A stretch of DNA of 64,000 bases from positions 4,154,001 through 4,218,000 of the forward strand of contig NZ_CP073766.1 of NCBI RefSeq assembly GCF_018255755.1, read 5' to 3'. Source of the stretch: Chitinophaga sp. HK235. GTDB lineage: Bacteria > Bacteroidota > Bacteroidia > Chitinophagales > Chitinophagaceae. The notes below the pieces were generated by a model. That model saw only the letters and a list, made by a program, of their open reading frames with translations. It was not told where the DNA came from and did no database searches. The translations under genes and the position numbers were made by a program. Of this stretch, positions 1-7,622 are shown piece after piece. The number at the start of each line of letters is the position of its first letter. The first letter of the stretch is position 1.

Positions 1-132
1 CCTTTCCCACAACGTGATCTGCATATCCGCTCCATCGAAGAAGAAGTGCTGCTCAAGTGGAAAGGTGCTGCCACAAAGGATTCCAGCACCCCATCAACCG
101 AAGCAGCCGATGATCAGGAAAAAAAAATATAA
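1..132 (+). CDS. C-terminal end of an MscS-like mechanosensitive channel (partial)
   Basis: The window opens inside a reading frame that runs from base 1 to a TAA at 130-132, giving 43 residues. The piece starts PFPQRDLHIRS, which matches the last beta strand of the MscS cytoplasmic cage, where (I/E)PFPQRD(L/V)H is characteristic. It is followed by a charged Glu/Lys-rich tail with no membrane segment, as in many MscS paralogues. The start and all transmembrane parts lie outside the window. The family call rests on this short motif only. The tRNA promoter begins 18 bp after the stop, so transcription of the tRNA is independent. Confidence 0.55.
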   Translation, partial: PFPQRDLHIRSIEEEVLLKWKGAATKDSSTPSTEAADDQEKKI

Positions 133-149
133 AAAAAACGGACTGTACA

Positions 150-182
150 TTTTGATTTTTCATTTATTAGCCGTTATCTTTG
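150..182 (+). promoter_or_regulatory. Bacteroidota-type promoter of the tRNA-Met gene
   Basis: TTTTG at 150-154 is followed by a 20-bp spacer and TATCTTTG at 175-182. This fits the Bacteroidota vegetative promoter (-33 TTTG, -7 TAnnTTTG). Transcription would start near 189, about 35 nt before the tRNA. Confidence 0.7.
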
Positions 183-223
183 CACTCCCGTTTTGAGAAT
201 GACTGTTCAAGACAGACGGAAAT

Positions 224-297
224 GGCGAGGTAGCTCAGGTGGTTAGAGCACAGGATTCATAACCCTGAGGTCTCGGGTTCAAGTCCCGATCTCGCTA
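224..297 (+). tRNA. tRNA-Met, elongator type (anticodon CAT)
   Basis: A full cloverleaf can be drawn. The acceptor stem is GGCGAGG with TCTCGCT (including two G-T pairs), the D arm starts TAGCTCAG, the anticodon loop is TTCATAA, and the T arm is TCGGG/TTCAAGT/CCCGA. The discriminator is A297 and CCA is not encoded. The anticodon stem lacks the three G-C pairs of initiators, so this is an elongator Met tRNA or possibly tRNA-Ile2, whose CAT is modified to lysidine. The base pair closing the anticodon loop reads A-C (CAGGA against CCCTG), a mismatch where most relatives would have A-T. Confidence 0.93.
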
Positions 298-310
298 CGA
301 AAAGTTAAAA

Positions 311-345
311 AATCCCATAGAATCAAAATTCTATGGGATTTTCAT
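311..345 (+). terminator. Intrinsic terminator after tRNA-Met
   Basis: A perfect 13-bp stem (AATCCCATAGAAT at 311-323 with its complement at 328-340) has a CAAA loop and is followed by TTCATTTTG. It sits 13 bp behind the tRNA. Confidence 0.8.
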
Positions 346-666
346 TTTGTATCTGTTTTATGTGTCGTATCTAATATGCATGTCGGCTATAATTAGGTTA
401 GCAAGTATTTTTAAGGCCAGTAACCCACCTACTTTAAAATCATCTTTCATATTTCATCAGTTACTCAATGATAAGAGCCAGAAGATTTATTAAGTGCCCA
501 ACTAAATAGATCTTAGCAATTATTTTATAGAAAAGCCCATTACAATACCTTAAAGACTTCTTACAAGGTAGCTTCAGGGGAATATAGACCAAGGTAAGTC
601 AAATCACAAAAATGAAAATTCAATAAACAGCCCCCTGCAAGGAACTCTATTATCCCTGGTATGTAG
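346..666. other. Non-coding stretch inside the tRNA-flanked insertion
   Basis: This AT-rich stretch lies between the tRNA terminator and the pseudogene. I find no open frame with a plausible protein, no hairpin and no repeat. It is probably decayed insertion sequence. Confidence 0.4.
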
Positions 667-1284
667 GACTTATCATTTGAATTTTCCGTAAATGCCTCCA
701 GTATTCATCTTGCCAATTCATTAAATTCCATCTATTTTCCTTTCAAGACAAAGGATGGTTATTCAGATTCCTTCTATGCTCATATTATGGGTGATATGTT
801 GAATTTTTATAAAAGTGCATCTGTTAAAGGGATTAGCTCATTCCTAGAGAACAAACGGAAAATCAACTCTGGTATTCTTCCTATAAATCTTATTGATGTA
901 ATAGAAGTGAATGATTATATCCCGATAGTCGAGCTAGAAGAAGTCTTATCAAAAAATATAGTTCATTCCAAATAGTAAAAAATTAATTGAATCGCTTGCT
1001 GAGTTATCGGATGAGGAGCGAAGACAAAAGATATTGGAATACAATATTGAGGTAACTAACAAGATAAACAAAAAAAAGAAAAGTGAAAATATAATTGATT
1101 TAGGTTTGAACATCCTAATGGATTCAGCAGGAGCAGCAACAGGTTATGTTGCTTTAGGAACAACTTTTTCAATGTTAAAAATGGCGATGCAGATAAGGCA
1201 AATATTCATTATTTAACAAAAATAAATAGAGTCGCGCGAGTTAAAAGAAATATCCAAACGCAGCTTACTAACCAAGCAACTTAA
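667..1284 (+). pseudogene. Frameshifted remnant of an unrecognised protein gene
   Basis: Three consecutive reading frames give one continuous, protein-like sequence if two frameshifts are repaired. The first frame runs from 667 (no start codon, a TAG just before) to about 960. The second continues from 962 as FIPNSKKLIESLAELSDEER and ends after GYVALGTTFSMLK near 1179. The third continues from 1180 as NGDADKANIHYLTKINRVAR and stops at 1282-1284. The second break lies in an A-run, where loss of one A would explain it. The product is charged, low in GC and helical in the middle. I do not recognise the family. Base composition is more AT-rich than the flanking genes, which suits acquired DNA. 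Confidence 0.55.
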
Positions 1285-1321
1285 AGACAACAGGTCTGAT
1301 AGGAATGAGTTAAATAACTCG

Positions 1322-1335
1322 CCCGATCTCACTAC
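1322..1335 (+). repeat. Copy of the tRNA-Met 3' end (att-like repeat)
   Basis: CCCGATCTCACTAC matches 13 of 14 bases of the tRNA 3' end at 285-298. The resemblance goes on in the downstream GTTAAAATCC (GTTAAAAATCC after the tRNA). A tRNA tail duplicated about 1 kb away is the expected footprint of site-specific integration into a tRNA gene, or of loss of a tandem tRNA copy. Confidence 0.5.
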
Positions 1336-1342
1336 AGGTTAA

Positions 1343-1388
1343 AATCCGAAAATCTTTTACAGTAAACGGTTTGCGGATTCTTTGTTTT
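1343..1388 (+). terminator. Possible ancestral tRNA terminator behind the att-like repeat
   Basis: AATCCGAAAA at 1343-1352 pairs with TTTGCGGATT at 1370-1379 apart from one bulge, and a T-rich run CTTTGTTTT follows. Its position relative to the tRNA-tail copy mirrors the terminators behind both tRNAs in this window. Confidence 0.5.
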
Positions 1389-1456
1389 AATGCGGTACCT
1401 TTCTACCAGCATATTAGTTGACCATCTTTTTATATCTTTCCTAAAAAATATTATCT

Positions 1457-1837
1457 ATGGGATTTTTTTCAGCGCTACTGGGCAATGCAGGAACAGTCAG
1501 TCAGGAAGAACTAGCAAAGGAATATGGTAAACTGCTGACTGATACAGAAGTGATAGAGTTAGGCTTTAAGTTGTTCAGGGATACTTTTATTTTTACGAAC
1601 AAGCGGTTGATATTAGTGGATAAGCAGGGCCTTACAGGTAGTAAAACGGAATATAAAAGTGTGTCGTATAAGAGTATCAGCCGGTTCAGCGTGGAGACAG
1701 CCGGTACTTTCGACCTGGATGCGGAGCTGAAGATCTGGGTGAGCAGTGAAGCAACGCCCAGTATTGTGAAGACGTTCAATAAATCAGTGAATGTATATGA
1801 AGTACAGAGAGTGTTGGCACATCATGTATTAGGATGA
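1457..1837 (+). CDS. bPH-domain protein (PF08000 family)
   Basis: This 126-residue soluble protein contains the hallmarks of the bacterial pleckstrin-homology bPH_1 family. These are FTNKRLILVDKQGLTG (residues 46-61), then a YKSISRFSVETAGTFDLDAE block (about 71-90), and a C-terminal EVQRVLA helix. The domain fills the whole chain, with no signal peptide or membrane segment. Members form ring-like oligomers in solved structures and their cellular role is unknown. The gene stands alone between the insertion scar and a strong terminator. Confidence 0.85.
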   Translation: MGFFSALLGNAGTVSQEELAKEYGKLLTDTEVIELGFKLFRDTFIFTNKRLILVDKQGLTGSKTEYKSVSYKSISRFSVETAGTFDLDAELKIWVSSEATPSIVKTFNKSVNVYEVQRVLAHHVLG

Positions 1838-1861
1838 GTACTATTAATCCCTCTCTTTTTT

Positions 1862-1896
1862 AAAAAATCCGGCTCACTTTAAGAGCCGGATTTTTT
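1862..1896. terminator. Bidirectional intrinsic terminator
   Basis: AAAAAATCCGGCTC (1862-1875) pairs perfectly with GAGCCGGATTTTTT (1883-1896) around a 7-nt loop. Runs of A and T on both sides let it serve the bPH gene and the convergent hydrolase gene. Confidence 0.9.
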
Positions 1897-1967
1897 GTTT
1901 ACCGGAAGATCAGTTTATGTGAATTTGAGATATCAAAAAACTGCTAAAGCATTATGGCGCAAATTTA

Positions 1968-2792
1968 TTAGCATGGCTGAAGAGGCTTACTGTGTGTGGT
2001 ATTTAATTCAAGAAAACCGGGAATCATTGCCATCAATAAATTAGTTTTCTTTGTTAATGCGGTATGCATTGTTCCGGGTAATATGGCCAGTTGTGAAGCG
2101 GGCATTGATAGCTCACCAATACTACCACCTCCCAATAGTTTATACAATTCCACAACATGCTCCAGCCGAACAATATCTGCATCACCAGCGATAATCAATG
2201 CAGGAGCCTTAATTTTTCGAATATCATCGACTGACCACTCCTGTATCTCTTTGTTAAATACGGTTACTTTCGCAAGGTGCTGAGACCAGTCCTGTGGCTG
2301 CGGAGCAGTGTTTAGATATTCTGCCTCATAGGGAGTACCCTTCATGCCTTCGGTGGTAAGCAAGGCTTCCAATCCTATGAGTTCCGGATGGCGCCCACTG
2401 CTATTGAAGGTAACGGAAGCCAGGATAAGTTTACTGACAAGAGCTGGTTTGCGCATAGCAATCTGCAGTGCGACTCCCGCTCCGGTACTGTATCCAAAAA
2501 TATCTGCTTCTCTAATATTCAAAACATGCAGTAATTCAATAACGTCATCTGCAAATTGCTCATAAGAAAGCGGGCGTTCCGGAATATCAACCGTATGTCC
2601 ATAGCCCTGAAATTCAAGGGCAATGACCTGCCTGCCTGTTGCCAGTAGCGGGATCAGGTTTCCGAAGGCAGTACTGACTCCGGAGACTGCCCCGGGCAAG
2701 AGAAGAAGCGGTTTTCCTTGTCCATGCACTTCGTAGTACATTTTCAGTCCGTTTACATTTGCATAGCTTCCACGGGTTTCTATAGTACTCAT
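1968..2792 (-). CDS. Alpha/beta-fold hydrolase
   Basis: The protein is 274 residues long. The nucleophile elbow is GYSTG with Ser102, the acid is probably Asp206 in AGDAD, and the general base is His243 in LPGTMH. LLLLPGAVSG (about 30-39) forms the oxyanion region after the first strands. There is no signal peptide, so it is cytoplasmic. The closest general match is the epoxide-hydrolase/haloperoxidase-like branch, but the substrate cannot be read from sequence. A Crp-type regulator gene lies 67 bp upstream on the same strand and may be co-transcribed. Confidence 0.85.
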   Translation of the reverse strand: MSTIETRGSYANVNGLKMYYEVHGQGKPLLLLPGAVSGVSTAFGNLIPLLATGRQVIALEFQGYGHTVDIPERPLSYEQFADDVIELLHVLNIREADIFGYSTGAGVALQIAMRKPALVSKLILASVTFNSSGRHPELIGLEALLTTEGMKGTPYEAEYLNTAPQPQDWSQHLAKVTVFNKEIQEWSVDDIRKIKAPALIIAGDADIVRLEHVVELYKLLGGGSIGELSMPASQLAILPGTMHTALTKKTNLLMAMIPGFLELNTTHSKPLQPC

Positions 2793-2859
2793 TAGCTTTG
2801 GGTTTGTTTGTTACAAAGCTCGGAAGCGACGGGCAAACAATTCTTGGTCTACACCAAGA

Positions 2860-3423
2860 TCAAAATTTCACCTGATTGAATAGCTTGCTAAAATTCGTCG
2901 GGTCTATACCCAGATAGGAAGCAATATACTTGTGTGGCACCAGATGCAGCAGTTGCGGGCTTCTCTGGCAAAATGCCCTGTACCGTTCTTCTATGGTCAT
3001 AGCCCGCAGGTTAATATGAAGGTCAACCATGTCTGCCAACATAGCTTCGATCATTCGTCTGAAGAGTCTTTCTATTTGCTGGGATTGGTCAAGCAGCTTT
3101 TGTAGCTGTTCATAACTGATATACTCCAATTCACTGTCTGTCAAACAGGATAAAAAGTATTTGGAAGGTACCTGAAACGAAAAGGATTCGGCGATGGCGC
3201 ATAAGAAAGGGAAATAGCTGAAGTCAATGACATAAGTTTTGTCGCCCTCGAAGTAAGCCATTTGTACTCCGCTTTTTACAAAGTAAAGGTCCCGTTGGAT
3301 CTGTCCGGGCACAGTAATGAAATCTCCTTTTTTAAATGAGCGGAGTTGCAGATTTTCTGTCAGCAAATGATAATCTGCCAAACTGATATCGTGAAATTGT
3401 CTGAAGTAATGGTAACGTTCCAT
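2860..3423 (-). CDS. Crp/Fnr-family transcriptional regulator
   Basis: This 187-residue protein has an N-terminal cyclic-nucleotide-binding-like beta roll (about 20-110, with FKKGDFITVPGQ and LYFVKSG) followed by a long dimer helix. The C-terminus is short and ends YIASYLGIDPTNFSKLF, the recognition-helix pattern of the many small Bacteroidota Crp paralogues. It has no cysteine cluster for an FeS centre, and the Arg/Glu pair that binds cAMP is not evident. It may regulate the adjacent hydrolase gene. Confidence 0.85.
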   Translation of the reverse strand: MERYHYFRQFHDISLADYHLLTENLQLRSFKKGDFITVPGQIQRDLYFVKSGVQMAYFEGDKTYVIDFSYFPFLCAIAESFSFQVPSKYFLSCLTDSELEYISYEQLQKLLDQSQQIERLFRRMIEAMLADMVDLHINLRAMTIEERYRAFCQRSPQLLHLVPHKYIASYLGIDPTNFSKLFNQVKF

Positions 3424-3482
3424 AAAATCTAATCATCCTCCCTGTAATCAAAAGTCTACTTCCCCTAAAAAGAGTTATTGAT

Positions 3483-3785
3483 CTATAAAGCAGCTCCCTG
3501 GATCAACAATATTTTACTCACGGACGCATCTTTGAGATGTAAAAAGTGTTCTCGTTCCTTGTCCTGTTTAAATGCATCAAAATCCTTTTCTGTAGCGAAA
3601 CTCACAAGGTGTATCTCATAAGGCATTTCCTGCTCACCGGCTATCAGTTGTTCTTGTGAAGGCCTCAGCCTTAACAGTAATTTACCATGATATTTTTCCA
3701 ATAAGCCCAAGGCCAAATCTTCAAATTGATGGAACGTCTCTTCTTTCCCAGGATGTATGTAGATAAGCTGCGTTAAATAAATCAT
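3483..3785 (-). CDS. DUF1330/ABM-like ferredoxin-fold protein
   Basis: The 100-residue protein begins YLTQLIYIHPGKEETFHQFE, the usual first strand and helix of dimeric alpha-beta barrel proteins of the DUF1330, ABM and NIPSNAP group. A second strand and helix appear at IHLVSFATEKDFDAFKQD. It is soluble and small enough to work as a dimer. Function is not deducible, since some relatives are monooxygenases and others have no known activity. Confidence 0.6.
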   Translation of the reverse strand: MIYLTQLIYIHPGKEETFHQFEDLALGLLEKYHGKLLLRLRPSQEQLIAGEQEMPYEIHLVSFATEKDFDAFKQDKEREHFLHLKDASVSKILLIQGAAL

Positions 3786-3929
3786 GGTACAAAGGAGATT
3801 CGTGAAATAAATGTTATGTCACAAAATACTGTTTTTATAAAAAGATCAGTATAAGGATAACGTATTTTTTCCACTCAGAATGGCATAACACTCCAATGAT
3901 TCTATGAGGCACCGTTTTTTATACTGTTC

Positions 3930-4388
3930 TCAAACCTTACTGGTAGTCTTCCTGGCTCTTGTTTTTGCAGCTTTCTTAGCAGCAGCAGAGCGTTCGGACT
4001 TACTCCGTTTTGAGGCCGCGGCATGAGCCTGACGTGAGAGCGCGGTGTGGGAAGCCGCAGCAGTGCTTTCTTTCTTCAAAGCCTTCTCTCTTGCCTCTGA
4101 ACGTTTTTTTGAAATCGGTTCATGCTTCTGACCTTTTTCATAGGCCCGTTCTGCACTTTTCCGGGTCTTTTCAGATACGGTCCCGGCTTTCGGAGGTTTT
4201 AGTTTTACTCCTGCGCGACGGGCTTCTGACAGGCCTATTGCAATAGCTTGTTTCGCCGATCTCGCTCCATGCTCACCTCTACGAATTTTTTTTATCTCCT
4301 CGTGTACAAATTCACCCGCTTGTGTGCTGGGAGATTTCCCCTCACGTTTTGCTTTTTTTGCTCGTTCAATTGTTTTCTTTTCTGGCAT
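3930..4388 (-). CDS. DUF6496 Lys/Arg-rich protein
   Basis: This 152-residue, very basic protein opens MPEKKTIERAKKAKREGKS, then FVHEEIKKIRRGEHGARSAK and IAIGLSEARRAG. This is the pattern of the DUF6496 family found next to stress and plasmid genes in many bacteria. The C-terminal third is an Ala/Ser/Lys/Arg-rich disordered tail resembling histone H1-like proteins. A nucleic-acid-binding role is plausible but inferred from composition only. It has no signal peptide. Confidence 0.75.
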   Translation of the reverse strand: MPEKKTIERAKKAKREGKSPSTQAGEFVHEEIKKIRRGEHGARSAKQAIAIGLSEARRAGVKLKPPKAGTVSEKTRKSAERAYEKGQKHEPISKKRSEAREKALKKESTAAASHTALSRQAHAAASKRSKSERSAAAKKAAKTRARKTTSKV

Positions 4389-4450
4389 AAAATAACTTTT
4401 TTATATGGTAAAAGTATAAAAGCGCCCCAGTCAGTCGGAATCTCTGTGTA

Positions 4451-5089
4451 TTACTCAGTTCGTCTATCTCTTTCATTTAATTCCCTTAACAGGGTCATCA
4501 CCTCCTCATCATCAATCTGTCTAAAATTCTGGTAGAACCTCCCTACCGCGTAGAAAGGGGCAGGTGTATACAAACATATAAACTCATCCACTTCCCTTTT
4601 GATTCGCTCCGTGGCTTCCTGAGAAGCAACAGGAACGGCCACTATCAGCTTTTTGGGTTGCTTGTTACGCAGCATTCTCAAGGTGACTAAAATAGTTCTG
4701 CCTGTTGCAATTCCATCATCGATCACGATGGCTGTTTTGCCCCTTATATCCATGGGCTCCTCTCTACCCATGAATCTCCTATAACGCTCTTTTAGCTCAA
4801 GGCGGATAAGATCAATTTGTACTTTAAGGTATTCATCGGGTATGTTGTCCCTCTCATCTATGAAGGCATCTTCTAATCCCACTGCACCGATAGCATACTC
4901 TTCATGCAAAGGGTGACCTATTTTTTTGGCCATCAACAAGTCCAACGCAAAATCCAGGTGCTTAGCCAGGTAATAGCCTATTGGAACGCCTCCCCTCGGC
5001 ACAGCCAGCACTACACCAGTTTCTCCCTTGTACTTTTCTAATTTATCTGCTAACTGCATTGCTGCATCATATCGATCAATAAAGTACAT
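4451..5089 (-). CDS. Phosphoribosyltransferase-family protein
   Basis: The 212-residue protein has the type I PRTase fold. The PRPP-binding loop is VIDDGIATGRT (about 122-132), and an AVPRGGVPIG segment (29-38) matches the second phosphate-binding element. This branch is typically annotated as a stand-alone phosphoribosyltransferase of unknown base. The gene begins 9 bp behind a dienelactone-hydrolase-like gene, so the two form one operon. Confidence 0.88.
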   Translation of the reverse strand: MYFIDRYDAAMQLADKLEKYKGETGVVLAVPRGGVPIGYYLAKHLDFALDLLMAKKIGHPLHEEYAIGAVGLEDAFIDERDNIPDEYLKVQIDLIRLELKERYRRFMGREEPMDIRGKTAIVIDDGIATGRTILVTLRMLRNKQPKKLIVAVPVASQEATERIKREVDEFICLYTPAPFYAVGRFYQNFRQIDDEEVMTLLRELNERDRRTE

Positions 5090-5098
5090 AACAGGTTT

Positions 5099-5761
5099 TT
5101 AAAGTGGGCTGCCAGAAAACTTCCCGTTCCTGATTAAATACCGCTCAAACCAATCAGCAGCGAGATTGGATACGCTGTCCAGGGTTCCGGGCTCTTCAAA
5201 TAAATGTGAAGCACCTTGTACAATCTCCATTCTCTTTTCACACCGAAGCTCATCATAGGCTTGTTTGTTCAACTCAATGACAGCGGTATCCAGCGAACCG
5301 ATGATCAGTAATGTTGGTGCTTGTACCTGTGACAGATTTTTTGACAGATCTGGACGGCCACCACGGCTTACCACAGCCTCAATCCTTTTGTTCAGTGCAG
5401 CAGCCTGCAAAGCCGCTGCAGCGCCAGTGCTCGCACCAAAATAACCAACAGGCAATTGTCGCAGGGCAGCTTGTTCCATCGACCATTCTGATACTTTTAT
5501 GAGCCGATTACTCAAAAGATTGATGTTGAAGCGATTTTCAAATACTACATCTTCTGAAGGTGTTAAAAGATCCGTAAGCAGGGTTGCCATCTGATGTTCA
5601 TTCAGAACATCCGCCACAAAATTATTCCTGGGGCTAAATCGGCTGCTTCCGCTTCCATGTGCAAAAATCACCAATCCTTTAGCAGCTTCAGGTACCTTCA
5701 GCATCGCAGTCAGCTGTGGCCCACCTTTCAGTTCAACCTTTATTTCACCATTGTTCGGCAT
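5099..5761 (-). CDS. Dienelactone-hydrolase-like alpha/beta hydrolase
   Basis: The protein is 220 residues. The oxyanion motif is FAHGSGSSR (33-41), the nucleophile Ser111 sits in GASTGA, the acid is Asp158 in IGSLD, and the base is His186 in GASHLF. There is no signal peptide. It precedes the phosphoribosyltransferase gene by 9 bp. In several other bacteria these two domains are fused into one protein, which supports a shared pathway. The substrate is unknown. Confidence 0.85.
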   Translation of the reverse strand: MPNNGEIKVELKGGPQLTAMLKVPEAAKGLVIFAHGSGSSRFSPRNNFVADVLNEHQMATLLTDLLTPSEDVVFENRFNINLLSNRLIKVSEWSMEQAALRQLPVGYFGASTGAAAALQAAALNKRIEAVVSRGGRPDLSKNLSQVQAPTLLIIGSLDTAVIELNKQAYDELRCEKRMEIVQGASHLFEEPGTLDSVSNLAADWFERYLIRNGKFSGSPL

Positions 5762-6133
5762 ATGAATTATTTTATTATCAATGTTGGTTAAAACAAACTG
5801 ACCTGGAAGGATTTTTTTGCAATATCCAAGCCATCTTCAGGCCCTATTGATACGCTCGATATACTTAACATTACTTCTTCCTCAGATGAGCATAATTCCA
5901 GTTCCGGGCACAAATGTTATTCCTGAGGTACAGCTCATCTCGTATTGCTCATTGTATTTAGTGGTATTTAAAGGACAGATTGCGCAATAAAAACTACAAG
6001 TAAAATCTCCCGGCAGGTCCATCCTGGCAGTTAACGCTGTGACAGTTATGATTCGCTTTCGGTGGTACCAATCCTACAGTGCATTTGTTTATATGCCCAT
6101 CTTCTTTTATCTTATATAGACAACTACAGTATC
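5762..6133. other. Divergent intergenic region with possible Cys-rich remnant
   Basis: This stretch separates the hydrolase gene from a secreted-protein gene on the other strand and must hold both promoters. On the minus strand there is a 46-codon frame from an ATG at 6022 to a TGA at 5882, containing CSFYCAIC. A second, startless frame above it contains HNCHSVNCQDGP. The two could be halves of one frameshifted Cys-rich peptide, but I cannot support it as a gene. Confidence 0.3.
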
Positions 6134-6931
6134 ATGAAAACAAAACCTATACTTAAGCCAGCTTTTTTAATTGCCACCCTCACTTTATCCCTAAGCCTTT
6201 CAGCACAGGAGCATCCAATGTTCGACACATTAAAGGTTGACAACAACACCAAACTCATAGGATACTATCCATCCTATGACAAAGCAAAAACTTATCAGTA
6301 TCTGAATTTCTATCTGGATAATCCTGCGGAAATAAAAACAGTGATGAAAGAACTTACCACAGGTACTGAAGTACAAAATGCAATGGAAAGTTCGCCATTC
6401 TTTATCAGCATCATTCAAAACTACACCCTGGTAGAATCCTGGATTGTGAATCCAACCCTGAAAAGTGCCTTGTACGACGGGCACACCTACAAATTTGATA
6501 TTGAAAAGATTAAAAAGCTCAGTAAGAAATATCCATTTGATTACAAAATGGAAAGGGTTACATTTTCAAATAAGGAAGAATACGAACAGTATTTAGCCAA
6601 ACAAAAATCTGACACGACTTTTCTTTTTGCCTACCGTCCTCAGTTCAGGTATGAAGGTAGTTTTGAGATACAATTTCCAAACACGGGCACATTCTCCAGT
6701 CCTAAAACCATCAGTGATTTTTTAACCCCATTGATCGAGAAGATTGTCCCGGAAAACGAATATCGGGTGGGCTATATACTGGATCAAAAGAACATACATG
6801 ATCAAAACCAGTTCACCATGACAATCACCGGGAGCAAAAAACTTTTTGACAATCTGAAGGTAGATAACCTGAAAGCCGAAAACTGGAAGCCCACGGTTGA
6901 AGAAGGGAGTTTTTTCTATAAAACGAAGTAG
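6134..6931 (+). CDS. Secreted protein of unknown function
   Basis: I place the start at the ATG at 6134 because it begins a clean signal peptide (MKTKPILKPAF followed by a hydrophobic run ending SLSAQ). An in-frame ATG at 6062 would only add an unrelated prefix. The mature part of about 240 residues is soluble, rich in Lys, Tyr and Asp, and likely periplasmic. I recognise no family motif. The phrase LKVDN occurs twice, near the start (TLKVDNN) and near the end (LKVDNLK). Confidence 0.75.
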   Translation: MKTKPILKPAFLIATLTLSLSLSAQEHPMFDTLKVDNNTKLIGYYPSYDKAKTYQYLNFYLDNPAEIKTVMKELTTGTEVQNAMESSPFFISIIQNYTLVESWIVNPTLKSALYDGHTYKFDIEKIKKLSKKYPFDYKMERVTFSNKEEYEQYLAKQKSDTTFLFAYRPQFRYEGSFEIQFPNTGTFSSPKTISDFLTPLIEKIVPENEYRVGYILDQKNIHDQNQFTMTITGSKKLFDNLKVDNLKAENWKPTVEEGSFFYKTK

Positions 6932-6941
6932 GTAGTCTTTT

Positions 6942-7622
6942 TTATCTGTAATAGGAAGTCACAGCCTCCTGACCGGTATAGTTCGGTCCGGATTTATCAT
7001 CTGCGCCTACATATGTCAGCCTCAGGTCAATACTTCGAGGCCCTTTACACATCAGTATTTTCTTTCGGGTATTATATGTCATCTCATATTCCCGAAACAG
7101 TTTCTTCAGGCATTGATCGTTCCGGTCGTCTTCAATCTTAATGTTATTCAGATCAAGATTAGCTATTAATACACCTTGTTTTCCCAATGTTTTTAAAGCC
7201 GTTAGCAATACCTTCAGCTTATCACCGATATAATGCAGTCCATGTACGCAGGTTATCAGATCATACTGGTCATTACTTGTCCAGCTGACCAGCGATCTGA
7301 TTTCAAATTGCAGACAGTTTATAGTCGATGGAATTGGCTGAAACTGATCAACAAGATCAATTCCCTTTAGTACAACACGATCCTGAAGTCCTTTACCGGC
7401 AATAGTTTCGCCGTATTGCAACAATGCATTGCCTTCTCCGCAGCATAAGTCCAGCCATTTTACCTGCTCTTGTTGTTTCAGGCAGTTATTTAAATATGTT
7501 TCCGGATTAAAATTTAATTCTTTTTCATAACTGTTTACCCCACTTGCTATCCGCTTGCGGTTCATTCTGTTGTTAGCGACAACAGGGGACCAAATCAGTT
7601 CGTTCTCAGATAGTAGCTTCAT
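6942..7622 (-). CDS. Class I SAM-dependent methyltransferase
   Basis: The 226-residue protein has SAM-binding motif I as LDLCCGEGNAL (about 57-67) and an acidic residue ending the second strand (GIDLVDQ). A CVHGLHYI block sits where the catalytic loop starts. Its ATG overlaps the stop of the SGNH gene in TAATG, so it is translationally coupled as the third gene of the MBOAT operon. The target is unknown, and a glycan or lipid carrier would fit the context. Confidence 0.8.
   Translation of the reverse strand: MKLLSENELIWSPVVANNRMNRKRIASGVNSYEKELNFNPETYLNNCLKQQEQVKWLDLCCGEGNALLQYGETIAGKGLQDRVVLKGIDLVDQFQPIPSTINCLQFEIRSLVSWTSNDQYDLITCVHGLHYIGDKLKVLLTALKTLGKQGVLIANLDLNNIKIEDDRNDQCLKKLFREYEMTYNTRKKILMCKGPRSIDLRLTYVGADDKSGPNYTGQEAVTSYYR

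Noticed and set aside
14..196. A 60-codon frame overlapping the first bases
   Set aside because: It overlaps the MscS-like C-terminus in another frame and runs through the tRNA promoter. Its translation has no family features.
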